10,540 nucleotides of DNA from Podila epigama. Lineage: Eukaryota > Mortierellomycota > Mortierellomycetes > Mortierellales > Mortierellaceae. Under the pieces are notes generated by a model, which did not search any database, had not been told where the DNA came from, and saw only the letters and a program-made list of their open reading frames with translations. Shown here one piece after another: positions 1-6,499 of this stretch. The stretch's first letter is position 1, and each line of letters opens with the position of its first letter. The position numbers were made by a program, and so were the translations under genes. Where the stretch lies: the NCBI GenBank assembly GCA_015679605.1, contig JAAAVE010000898.1, positions 1,683 to 12,222 of the forward strand. Direction: 5' to 3'.

Positions 1-72
1 TGAGAGTGTTGGTTATAGAAAGTGTTCTTGAGAGTGTCTGATGATGAACAAATCGATGTTATTATGAACAAC

Positions 73-81
73 CTTTATATA
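73..81 (-). promoter_or_regulatory. TATA box of a leftward gene beyond the window edge
   Basis: Read on the minus strand this site is TATATAAAG, a near-ideal TATA box. About 30 nt downstream (toward position 1) the strand becomes a CA-rich, ATG-poor leader with two copies of ACACTCTCA (near 1-9 and 29-37), as expected of a 5' untranslated region. No coding start lies between the site and the left edge, so the gene itself would be outside the window. The call rests on sequence motif and layout only. Confidence 0.4.
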
Positions 82-108
82 CCTGGGCCATGAATGGCGA
101 CGCCGTTC

Positions 109-125
109 TACGTCGTTTCGACGTA
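109..125. repeat. 17-bp perfect inverted repeat upstream of the TATA box
   Basis: TACGTCG and CGACGTA are perfect inverted copies around a TTT spacer. The element lies about 30 bp upstream of the leftward TATA box, a position typical of a dimeric transcription-factor site. I do not recognise a specific factor. The binding role is inference. Confidence 0.35.
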
Positions 126-815
126 CTATCTGAGAGGGTCCGTGAGGTGTATTGTCAGTTGGTGAAGCAAAGCCTCCTCTCTGTGAACGAGCAGTTTGAG
201 AAAGCACCATTTCATCCTCCGCATGTCTACGCAAAAAATAAACTGCTTGGATCTGATAGTGTCACCTGCATTACACTAGAAGTACTAATAATGTCCAATG
301 AAATGTGTGCAGACGAAGCTCAGGAAAGTACTGTACGTAGTACGAAGTCAGGGGTGAAGTACGGCGGTTGAGGGAATTTTCTTTTTTGCATGACCCGCAT
401 GGTTTTCTTTATTCTGCAGGGTATCTGCATGGCCCTGCCATTGGACCGTTGACTTCCTTTTCTTTCCCATTATGCATGCTCTAACGTTAATAACCTCTTA
501 GCTTTGCAAAGCCCCATCTCTCACAGCTCGTGTTCAAGAAACAAAAGGACCCGGGTGACGACGCTAAACGGTTTCTGTGGACCAGCCCACATTCTAGATA
601 CGCATTATGCAGTTCGTGTTTGAGCTCTGCGCAGCGAGGATTCATTTTTTATTGAAAAGGTGGCGCGTACACAAGTTAAGTATGTTATATCTGAAGTAGG
701 GATGAAGCAAAAAAAAAAAAAAAAAAAAATGCTAGTCCAGAAGAAACCTAGGTGATCCATTGGATGAGAGGGGAAGTATGGATAACTCTATCAAAATGTA
801 GCTCGCGTTCTGCGC
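126..815. other. Intergenic stretch without a supportable gene
   Basis: The plus strand has a 93-codon open frame at 90-371. It shows no recognisable domain and overlaps the leftward promoter, so I do not call it a gene. The rest is AT-rich with scattered pyrimidine tracts and a 21-base poly(A) run at 709-729. No tRNA, rRNA or conserved coding segment was seen. The right part is the 3' flank of the leftward LRR gene, and I could not assign its polyadenylation site. Confidence 0.5.
709..729 (+). repeat. Poly(A) homopolymer run of 21
   Basis: Twenty-one consecutive A residues lie about 90 bp beyond the stop codon of the LRR gene. It is a low-complexity tract with no target-site duplication or retroelement coding sequence beside it, so I do not read it as the tail of a retrotransposed copy. 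Confidence 0.8.
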
Positions 816-2339
816 TCAATATTCACTTGGCATAATCCAGGGATCCACTGACTCAAATCGCAAAGTGATTAGAGTCTTGCTGGTAATGAATGCATCTACC
901 AGTGCCTGTGCTCCGATGTCACCGATTGAGTTACTCCTCAAGTCCAACTTGGTCAAAGTTGAGTTGGCATCGAGTACTTCAGCTAGAGCCTGTGCTCCAT
1001 TGTCTCTGATAATGTTACTTTTCAAGTTTAAAGTGGTTAATGCCGTGTTAGTCTTGAGTGTTTCTGCTAGCGAGTGTGCTCCAATGTCACCAATCAAGTT
1101 TTTCTCCAACGCCAAAGTGCTTTGTGTCGAGTTGGTTTTGAGTGCCTCTGCAGGCGCTTGTGCTCCAATGTCACCTATCGAGTTACTCTCTAGCTCCAAA
1201 ATATCTGACTGGTAGCTGCCCAAGTCCAAATTAGTGAGAGTCGAGTTAATCTTCAGAGCATCTGACAGCACTTGGGCTCCGATTTCTCCGATTGTAGTGT
1301 TGCTCAACCCTAGAGTTGTTAGTGTCGAGTTGGTCCTGAGTGTAATGGCCAGTGCATGAACACCATTGTCTCCAATAGCATTGCCACCAACGTCCAAACT
1401 AATCAAAGTTGAATTGACCTTGAGTGCGTCTGCGAGTGTTCGAGCTCCATTTTCTCCAATCTCGTTGTAATACAATTTCAAAGTGAATAGGCCTGAATTG
1501 ATCTTGAGTGCTTCAGCCAACACATGCACTCCATCGTCGTCAAGCGTAATTTCGTTCAATAGCAAATTCGATAGAGTGGAGTTGATCTTGAGTGCCTCAG
1601 CTAGGGTGTGGCATCCTCGTTCTCCAATCAAACTGTTACGCAAGTCCAAAGTGGTCAACGTTGAATTGATTCTGAGTGCCTCTGCCAGAGACTTCATTCC
1701 ATTGTCTCCAAGCGAGCTGGTCTGCAATCCCAACGTGGTCAGAGTCGAATTGTACTTGAGTGCCTCAAGGAATGTTTGTGCTCCATCGGGTCCTAACGTG
1801 CTTTGTTGTATCCAACCTGACAACGCTAGACTATTCTCGAGAGCTTCAATCTCATTATACCCCAGGTATAAGGTGGTCAGGATCGAATTGGCTTTCAGTG
1901 CCTCTGCTAACGCCGAAGCTCCATCGTCTCCAACTGACTGGGAAAGCAAGTGCAACGCGGTAAGGGTCGAATTGGCCTTGACTGCGTTTGCAATCTCCTG
2001 TGCATCATTAGGTTTAATCTGTGTGGTCCTTAAAGTGGTCCAGTTCAAAGTAGAAAGGACAGAGTTGGCCAAGAATCTTGAAACTACTTCATCTCGGTTA
2101 TGTGCCCATAATCGCTGGCCATCGAGATACTCTTGAACAATAAGATGCAATATGAGATGTCTGTTTCTCTCAACAGGGTCCCTGGTAGAGCCATATCTCG
2201 ACCAGATAACGGAATAATAGAGCGGCCAAGTGAATGTCTTGTACCAATCCCGGTTCACACGCGCACACGACGCAAGGTCACTGAGGCCTAGGTAGTAAGT
2301 AAGTTGCGAGCGAATCTCATGAAGGTTTAGAGGAAGTGT
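816..2339 (-). CDS. F-box-like / leucine-rich repeat (RNI-type) protein, start exon uncertain
   Basis: The open frame runs 507 codons from just after an in-frame TAG (2342-2340) to the stop at 816. Its first ~45 residues (LHEIRSQLTYYLGLSDLASC, then ARVNRDWY and WPLYYSV) fit an F-box-like helix bundle, common at the N-terminus of fungal LRR proteins and able to bind Skp1 in SCF ubiquitin ligases. From about residue 111 to 494 there are 13 repeats of ~28 residues with the pattern GAxxLAEALKxNSTLTTLxLxxNxIGD, the ribonuclease-inhibitor/NOD-type LRR that forms a curved protein-binding solenoid. No in-frame ATG precedes the F-box. The best rescue is an ATG at 2500-2498 followed directly by donor GTATGA, joined to acceptor CTAG at 2340, giving M-TLPLNLHEIR; this makes a 158-nt intron and keeps frame. 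Alternatives are a longer first exon or a start-less pseudogene. Two repeats carry irregular lengths. Ligand and pathway are unknown; ubiquitin-ligase adaptor is an inference. Confidence 0.75.
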   Translation of the reverse strand, partial: TLPLNLHEIRSQLTYYLGLSDLASCARVNRDWYKTFTWPLYYSVIWSRYGSTRDPVERNRHLILHLIVQEYLDGQRLWAHNRDEVVSRFLANSVLSTLNWTTLRTTQIKPNDAQEIANAVKANSTLTALHLLSQSVGDDGASALAEALKANSILTTLYLGYNEIEALENSLALSGWIQQSTLGPDGAQTFLEALKYNSTLTTLGLQTSSLGDNGMKSLAEALRINSTLTTLDLRNSLIGERGCHTLAEALKINSTLSNLLLNEITLDDDGVHVLAEALKINSGLFTLKLYYNEIGENGARTLADALKVNSTLISLDVGGNAIGDNGVHALAITLRTNSTLTTLGLSNTTIGEIGAQVLSDALKINSTLTNLDLGSYQSDILELESNSIGDIGAQAPAEALKTNSTQSTLALEKNLIGDIGAHSLAETLKTNTALTTLNLKSNIIRDNGAQALAEVLDANSTLTKLDLRSNSIGDIGAQALVDAFITSKTLITLRFESVDPWIMPSEY

Positions 2340-2500
2340 CTAGTGGATTGGTCACATGACGATGTGATAGAACGAGAGAGTATCAACGGAAAAGAAGGTT
2401 AGGATTGTGCATCTGTAGAGATGTTCACCGATGACAACCATTAGAGCGTAATGGGAATGCTATGAATGTTACGACTCTAGACATTGTTATGTCATACCAT
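2340..2500 (-). other. Candidate start-codon exon and first intron of the LRR gene
   Basis: ATG at 2500-2498, in context GCCATGG, is followed at once by GTATGA. The candidate intron 2497-2340 ends in CCACTAG, exactly before the first codon of the F-box-like frame. The join is in phase 0 and supplies the missing methionine. Both in-frame stops that block the unspliced frame (TGA at 2354-2352 and TAG at 2342-2340) fall inside this intron. The branch site is not obvious, which lowers confidence. Confidence 0.35.
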
Positions 2501-3337
2501 GGCATACAATAGGAACTCAGAAGGAGCAGTAACTGCGGAAGCGTGAGATGAAAGTGAATGACGCGATGGTGAGATTATGTTGATGGAGAAACCAATGAAA
2601 GCAATAAGAAGCAGCAAAGGAAGTTGTGTTAACCGATTCTTATTCCTTTTAATTCGCTGTCGCTCTAAAAGCAACTTCGCCTCCAGAACAATGTTCACTG
2701 AGGAGGACATCAACGGCGCGCACAGGTATGCTTTACTTCCACTTCTGTAAAATTGATGAATCAAGGAGCGTCATTCTTGGCTTGTGCTGTTGTTCCCTCT
2801 ACATGAAGCAATTGTACCTGAGCTCAGTTCGAGAGAAACCTTTCAATTGGCTATCATCTGAGGGATATTTTCATTTCTCAACTGCCCATGTCTTTGCAGA
2901 AAGACGCTGCCTCAATGATGCCACCACATCGCCAGAGGCCTGTGCAAAGGTCTTTCTGTTGTTAGTGCAGTTCAGGCCCCAGAAAATATTGGTGAGCATG
3001 GTGGGATAGTACATGGAATTTGGGAAAGCTTTGTGGAAAAGGAAGTCGAGTGAACAAGAACAGTCAGGGAAGCAGGAGAAGACTGCTATATATTACAGAC
3101 CAAGGTCAAGTCTTCTCCAGTTGGCACAAGATAGCAAAAATGGGCGCAAACCTCAATTCTTGATGCAACTGTTCATAGGGACTAACATATCCCTTCACTT
3201 TCCTCAAGCGTCGAGCACCAGCAAAGTCCCTAACGCGTGAGATTTGTTCAATATCCAATGTACAGGATGGACACAAATAGTGGCTCACACTGTTTGTTTG
3301 TTATCAAGATATGAGGTTTCGCTTTGTGAGTAAATCC
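2501..3337. other. Unassigned region with weak open frames
   Basis: I found no gene here that I can support. Points that may matter: (1) a minus-strand frame from an ATG at 2710 to 2492, 72 codons, with a basic stretch followed by a hydrophobic run LTQLPLLLLIAFIGFSINII; (2) a minus-strand frame in roughly 3085-2865 containing MYYPTMLTNIFWGLNC and ending in a stop; (3) a minus-strand frame in 3288-3106 starting SHYLCPSC, without an ATG; (4) on the plus strand, ATG at 2692 and a short frame MFTEEDINGAH followed by a good donor CAG/GTATGC, but no acceptor I tried gave a convincing continuation. These could be fragments of a decayed or multi-exon gene, or chance. Confidence 0.3.
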
Positions 3338-3362
3338 TTTTTTGCTCTTTCAGAGCAAAAAA
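3338..3362. repeat. Perfect inverted repeat, 10-bp arms, 5-nt loop
   Basis: TTTTTTGCTC and GAGCAAAAAA are perfect inverted copies separated by TTTCA. As RNA on either strand this would fold into a stable short hairpin. It lies 135-160 nt beyond the stop of the leftward gene A, within reach of its 3' untranslated region. It abuts a second palindrome directly on its right. Confidence 0.75.
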
Positions 3363-3378
3363 CATGCTTTAAAGCATG
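3363..3378. repeat. 16-bp perfect palindrome
   Basis: CATGCTTTAAAGCATG is its own reverse complement over all 16 bases. It starts at the base after the preceding hairpin ends, so 41 consecutive bases are wholly made of two inverted repeats. Possible readings are a dimeric protein site, a cruciform or RNA structure near the 3' end of gene A, or the end of a small non-autonomous element. Confidence 0.75.
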
Positions 3379-3496
3379 GCAAGAGTGGAAGTGGACTGTT
3401 GTGTGTCGTTGTCCTTGTAATAAACATTTTACACGCAATTTGAATTTCGAATTTCTTTCGCTCTATCTATCTTTGTTCTTTTTCTTCTTTCGGTTG

Positions 3497-4276
3497 CTAC
3501 TGGTCAATAAAAGTTGTACAATCTACAGTGCATTTCTCCCAGGTCTTGTGGCATTGATTGAAGCAAGGTTCTCTGATGCGGCATTCAAAGTTGCAGTACT
3601 TTGAGGTGGGTAAACAGGCGTTTATACATGACTGGAAGTTTACGACTGGTGAGGTGGAGCAAGTGTTCTCGCAAGAGTCACGTACAATGGAACATGATTG
3701 TCGACATTGGATCCATTTGACTTCCAGGGATAGGTTTCTGACTTTTTTATCGTCATAGATTTCCTCCTTATTTGGATTCCAGACGGTGCCAAAGAGGATG
3801 CCGAGGATCGTGGCGATGATAAAGGTCCAGAAGATCCAAAAAACTTTTTTTTTGTAGTTGAGGATGTTTTGAATATAGACTGGCCGAGACTTTTTAGGCT
3901 TGAGATACTTTCTGTAGGCAGGGTCCAGGGCAAGGAGAGCGGGATCGGTGACAGTGAGATAATGTGGGTTGCCGTGGAGGATGGTTGTGGTGGTACGAGT
4001 GGCAGGGGTATTGACTGTGGTATTAGATTCGTTGGCAGTGTCGTTCTTGTTGCCACTGGTGTTGATAGTGGTATTTGCGGCGGTGGTTGTTGTTGTGGTA
4101 GCAGTAGCAGCAGCAGTAGCAGTAGCAGTGGTATGTGATGGGATATGAGTGGAAGGAGAATGGCCAGGAGGAGTTACGACCATTGTGGACTCGTCATTAG
4201 CATCGAGTTCGATGGGAGCTTGGGAGCTATATATGATCGCTGTGGTCTCTGTGGTCGTTGGTAGTGAAGAAGCCAT
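3497..4276 (-). CDS. Single-pass membrane protein with six-CX3C domain (gene A)
   Basis: The protein has 259 residues, starts at ATG 4276-4274 (an in-frame TAG lies just upstream) and needs no intron. Residues 1-100 are disordered and Thr-rich (about 49-99), with five N-x-S/T sequons between 68 and 87. Residues 107-144 are more ordered and basic, ending YKKK. Residues 145-166 form one strongly hydrophobic membrane segment starting VFWIFW. The C-terminal 70 residues hold 12 cysteines as six CX3C pairs: 191/195, 202/206, 217/221, 228/232, 238/242, 249/253. Such spacing suits disulfide-linked helical hairpins. The positive-inside rule favours N-terminus in the cytosol and the cysteine domain outside or in the secretory lumen, with one sequon at N181. 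The sequon-dense N-terminus argues a little for the reverse. There is no signal peptide. It is divergent from gene B, which has the same domain plan. I recognise no family and assign no function. Confidence 0.8.
   Translation of the reverse strand: MASSLPTTTETTAIIYSSQAPIELDANDESTMVVTPPGHSPSTHIPSHTTATATAAATATTTTTTAANTTINTSGNKNDTANESNTTVNTPATRTTTTILHGNPHYLTVTDPALLALDPAYRKYLKPKKSRPVYIQNILNYKKKVFWIFWTFIIATILGILFGTVWNPNKEEIYDDKKVRNLSLEVKWIQCRQSCSIVRDSCENTCSTSPVVNFQSCINACLPTSKYCNFECRIREPCFNQCHKTWEKCTVDCTTFIDQ
4075..4140. repeat. Imperfect trinucleotide microsatellite inside gene A
   Basis: On the plus strand this is a run of GGT/TGT/AGC/AGT units; on the coding minus strand it gives the Ala/Thr-rich stretch near residues 47-66. 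Such tracts expand and contract by slippage, and here every unit keeps the frame. Length differences between strains would change only the disordered tail. Confidence 0.65.
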
Positions 4277-5078
4277 GGTGGTCACAGTAACCTAAGAGTT
4301 GTAGTGGGTAGTGGGTACTGGTGATGGTTGAGGCTGTGGTAGTGGTGATGGGTATGGAGAGGTGGCGATGAAGGTGGAGGTGGAGGTGGAGCGGTTGATG
4401 GAGAGTGGTAAGAGAAGAAAAAGTGAGAAAAAAGGAAGGAGACGACGAGCGATGCTTATTTTTCTTTTGTTTGTTTGTAACTCCAATTGCACAAACGGAC
4501 AAACGGGAAGAGTCCCTTTCGGAGCTTGACTTGAGGCCATTACTGTTTTTTTTTTTTTTGGGCTCACTCCATTTCCTTGCATGGTTGGTGGACAGAAGCA
4601 TGCCACACCACACAGAATGGCCACGCATAAAGTATGAACATGTTAAAAGCGTCGTGTCAATCATTTATTCTTGCACACAACGCGCGTGTGCATACAGCAT
4701 TGTACAGAATCATCAAGCAGTGACAAAGCATGAGGAATAGGGAAGACATCCACCTCTTTTTCAGTCAGGGCAAAACACTTCTCGACAACATAACGTTGAC
4801 AATGTAGGACGAACTCTCTCACGCGTTAACGTCAAAGGGAATTTCAGGTCACCAAAAAGTTATCCTGCCGAACTTTTTTAAAATTGTTTATTGCTCAGCT
4901 TCAAAATCAACAACAACGACGACAACGACTGCAGCAATAACAGGAAGAAGAATAAAAGTGCTCAAAAAGTACTTCTACCTTGGTGCCAATCTCATTCATC
5001 TTGTCTCATCAATCCTCATTCTCCATCTTGTCAAGTGTGTTCAAGTGCAAAGTGATCAAAAAAGACTGAAAAATAAAC
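4277..5078. promoter_or_regulatory. Shared intergenic region of the divergent pair A/B
   Basis: About 800 bp separate the two start codons, so both promoters must lie here or overlap. The half next to gene A is, on its coding strand, a pyrimidine-rich leader of CACCTCC/CCACTACC units, typical of a fungal 5' untranslated region. The half next to gene B has an AATAAAAG TATA-like motif at 4951-4958 and an A/C-rich leader; the bases before the B start are AAAC, a good eukaryotic context. An ACGCGT hexamer (the MBF-type cell-cycle box in yeasts) occurs at 4821-4826, but a single copy is weak evidence. No RNA gene was seen. Confidence 0.5.
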
Positions 5079-6428
5079 ATGATCGAACCACACTACAATT
5101 ATCACAACAACAACAACGGCCAGTCACCCACGACAAATCCAAACAATTTTATCAATTCCTTTCATGATCAAAACCAGCAACCATATCAACATTATGATGA
5201 CCAACTTGGACAGGAGCAGCAGCTTCAACAAGACCAACACCAGCAGCCACAGAGGTACTACTATCCGCAACAAAACCCTGCCCTCGATTATATCCATCTC
5301 CCAACAACCAGTCCTTCAAGTGCAGCCTATGCAAATGATCCCAATGGTGCCTATTACAACAGCGACAACATGATTCCCAATGTCACAGAGGGCAAGCACG
5401 AGGACGATCTTTCCGCAGGGGCGCCCTCCACCAACGCGTCCACGAGCAGACTGAACCATTCGACTTTGCCTCCAGCAATGACCGAAATCCAAGGCCCACC
5501 AGGCAGAGTCATATTCACAGATCATTTTCTGGACAATGAACCAAGTACACGCGCCTTGGCCATGAGCGCTGGTGGTATCCAGAGCAATCCACCCATGATA
5601 ACCTTTCCTTCCTCCTTGGCCTTGAACTCTTCGTCATTGGCATATTCAAGAAATCCACAGAGTTTATCTTCTCCTCCTTCTAGCAAGTTGGCCGCGGAAT
5701 GTGTGGACCTTGTCGACAGTGAAGACAACTCCAATGCACATCAGCAGCATCAGCCTGGTCAAGGGTTTTGGCAAAAAATGGTACAACCAAGACGGAAGCG
5801 ATTCTGGTTTGTTGTTGTAGTGGTAATAGCTATAATTGTGGTAGTTGTTCTGCAATTGACAGGATCCATGGAAGGTCAAGGTCAAAAGCAGAACGAGGGT
5901 CAACGTCAGGGCCAAGATCAAGACGTTGGTTCAGGATCCAGCCCCAAACCCAACCCTTCCGGAGGCAATATGCCCACTTGGATAACCGCACCAAATGCAG
6001 GCACAAGGACCGCGTCGCCATCAGGGCCGTCTGACGGAGTTGTAGCACCTACTGGGGTCCCACAACCGCCAGCGCCAACGCAAGGTGGCAATGGCGGAGG
6101 AGGCGGAGGTAATGGAGGCGGAAATGGCGGGGGCGGAGTCATTGTTCCACCAGTTCCAGAGCCAGAACCTTCATCTTCAACTACCACAACCTCTACGACC
6201 GAGAAGCCCCAGCCCACAGGCACGAAACCTGATGTATTCGCATGTCTGGCAGAATGCAATAGGAAGATAGGTGCCTGTCTGGCTCCTTGTCACGCCGATC
6301 CTAATTACCAAAAGTGCAAGGCTAACTGCAATGGCGAAGGATTCTGCCTGATCGACTGCGAGCAAAACAGTTCGTGTATTCAGAAATGCAATGACTTGAG
6401 CTTTGAATGCTCTAGTGCTTGTTCGTAG
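5079..6428 (+). CDS. Single-pass membrane protein with six-CX3C domain (gene B)
   Basis: The protein has 449 residues and no intron. Residues 1-75 are rich in Gln, Asn, His and Tyr, and residues 76-235 are polar and probably disordered. After PRRKRFW a single membrane segment spans about 241-260. The next stretch (263-385) is a flexible linker: Gln/Gly, then Pro/Ser/Thr, a Gly-rich run (336-353) and a Thr/Ser block suited to O-glycosylation. The last 61 residues contain 12 cysteines as six CX3C pairs: 389/393, 400/404, 413/417, 423/427, 433/437, 444/448. Gaps between pairs are 6-8-5-5-6, against 6-10-6-5-6 in gene A. Local likeness includes NYQKC here and NFQSC in gene A. The basic cluster before the membrane predicts a type II protein with the cysteine domain outside or lumenal; N430 is a sequon. 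A long linker with a terminal cysteine knob suggests a surface sensor or wall-facing anchor, but that is inference. It converges on the isomerase gene with only 71 bp between stop codons. Confidence 0.85.
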   Translation: MIEPHYNYHNNNNGQSPTTNPNNFINSFHDQNQQPYQHYDDQLGQEQQLQQDQHQQPQRYYYPQQNPALDYIHLPTTSPSSAAYANDPNGAYYNSDNMIPNVTEGKHEDDLSAGAPSTNASTSRLNHSTLPPAMTEIQGPPGRVIFTDHFLDNEPSTRALAMSAGGIQSNPPMITFPSSLALNSSSLAYSRNPQSLSSPPSSKLAAECVDLVDSEDNSNAHQQHQPGQGFWQKMVQPRRKRFWFVVVVVIAIIVVVVLQLTGSMEGQGQKQNEGQRQGQDQDVGSGSSPKPNPSGGNMPTWITAPNAGTRTASPSGPSDGVVAPTGVPQPPAPTQGGNGGGGGGNGGGNGGGGVIVPPVPEPEPSSSTTTTSTTEKPQPTGTKPDVFACLAECNRKIGACLAPCHADPNYQKCKANCNGEGFCLIDCEQNSSCIQKCNDLSFECSSACS

Positions 6429-6499
6429 AATACCTCATTTGCGTCATTTAGAGATTTTTGCTTTGTTATAAGAAATATACATTACTGCTCAACTACAGA

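Noticed and set aside
90-371. 93-codon plus-strand open frame
   Set aside because: No domain, membrane segment or compositional bias; it overlaps the leftward TATA promoter and dyad, and has no good start context or homologue I recognise.
900-1980. Regular ~84-bp repeats considered as a CRISPR array or satellite
   Set aside because: The repeats are coding, diverged, in frame and without unique spacers. They are an LRR domain in a eukaryotic gene.
865-2136. Long plus-strand open frames rich in SASA and APMSP opposite the LRR gene
   Set aside because: They are the antisense echo of the 84-bp LRR repeat unit. The periodicity comes from the real minus-strand repeats, which give a clear protein family.
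816-2258. Start of the LRR protein at 2258
   Set aside because: That codon is GTG, and the frame continues upstream through a good F-box-like segment, so the protein begins further upstream.
2692-2728. Plus-strand first exon MFTEEDINGAH with donor GTATGC
   Set aside because: Splicing to the best acceptor (TTTGCAG near 2900) gives a stop within a few codons, and no other acceptor gave a sensible protein.
3338-3378. Hairpin with T-rich arm read as a bacterial-type intrinsic terminator
   Set aside because: The genome is eukaryotic and the arms themselves are the A/T runs. Rho-independent termination does not apply to polymerase II genes.
3869-4138. Plus-strand Gly/Ser-rich open frame
   Set aside because: Antisense of the trinucleotide repeat inside gene A; composition is fully explained by that repeat.
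4277-4664. Two overlapping minus-strand frames upstream of gene A
   Set aside because: Their low-complexity Ser/Thr/Pro/His content comes from CCACCT-type repeats typical of a 5' leader, and they are not in frame with A through any clear splice site.
4958-5078. Upstream plus-strand frame with a hydrophobic start before gene B, considered as a signal peptide exon
   Set aside because: It begins with GTG, not ATG, lies in a different frame from gene B, and no in-frame splice to B was found.
5918-6259. Minus-strand Pro-rich open frame opposite gene B
   Set aside because: Antisense echo of the Gly-rich and Pro/Thr linker of gene B.
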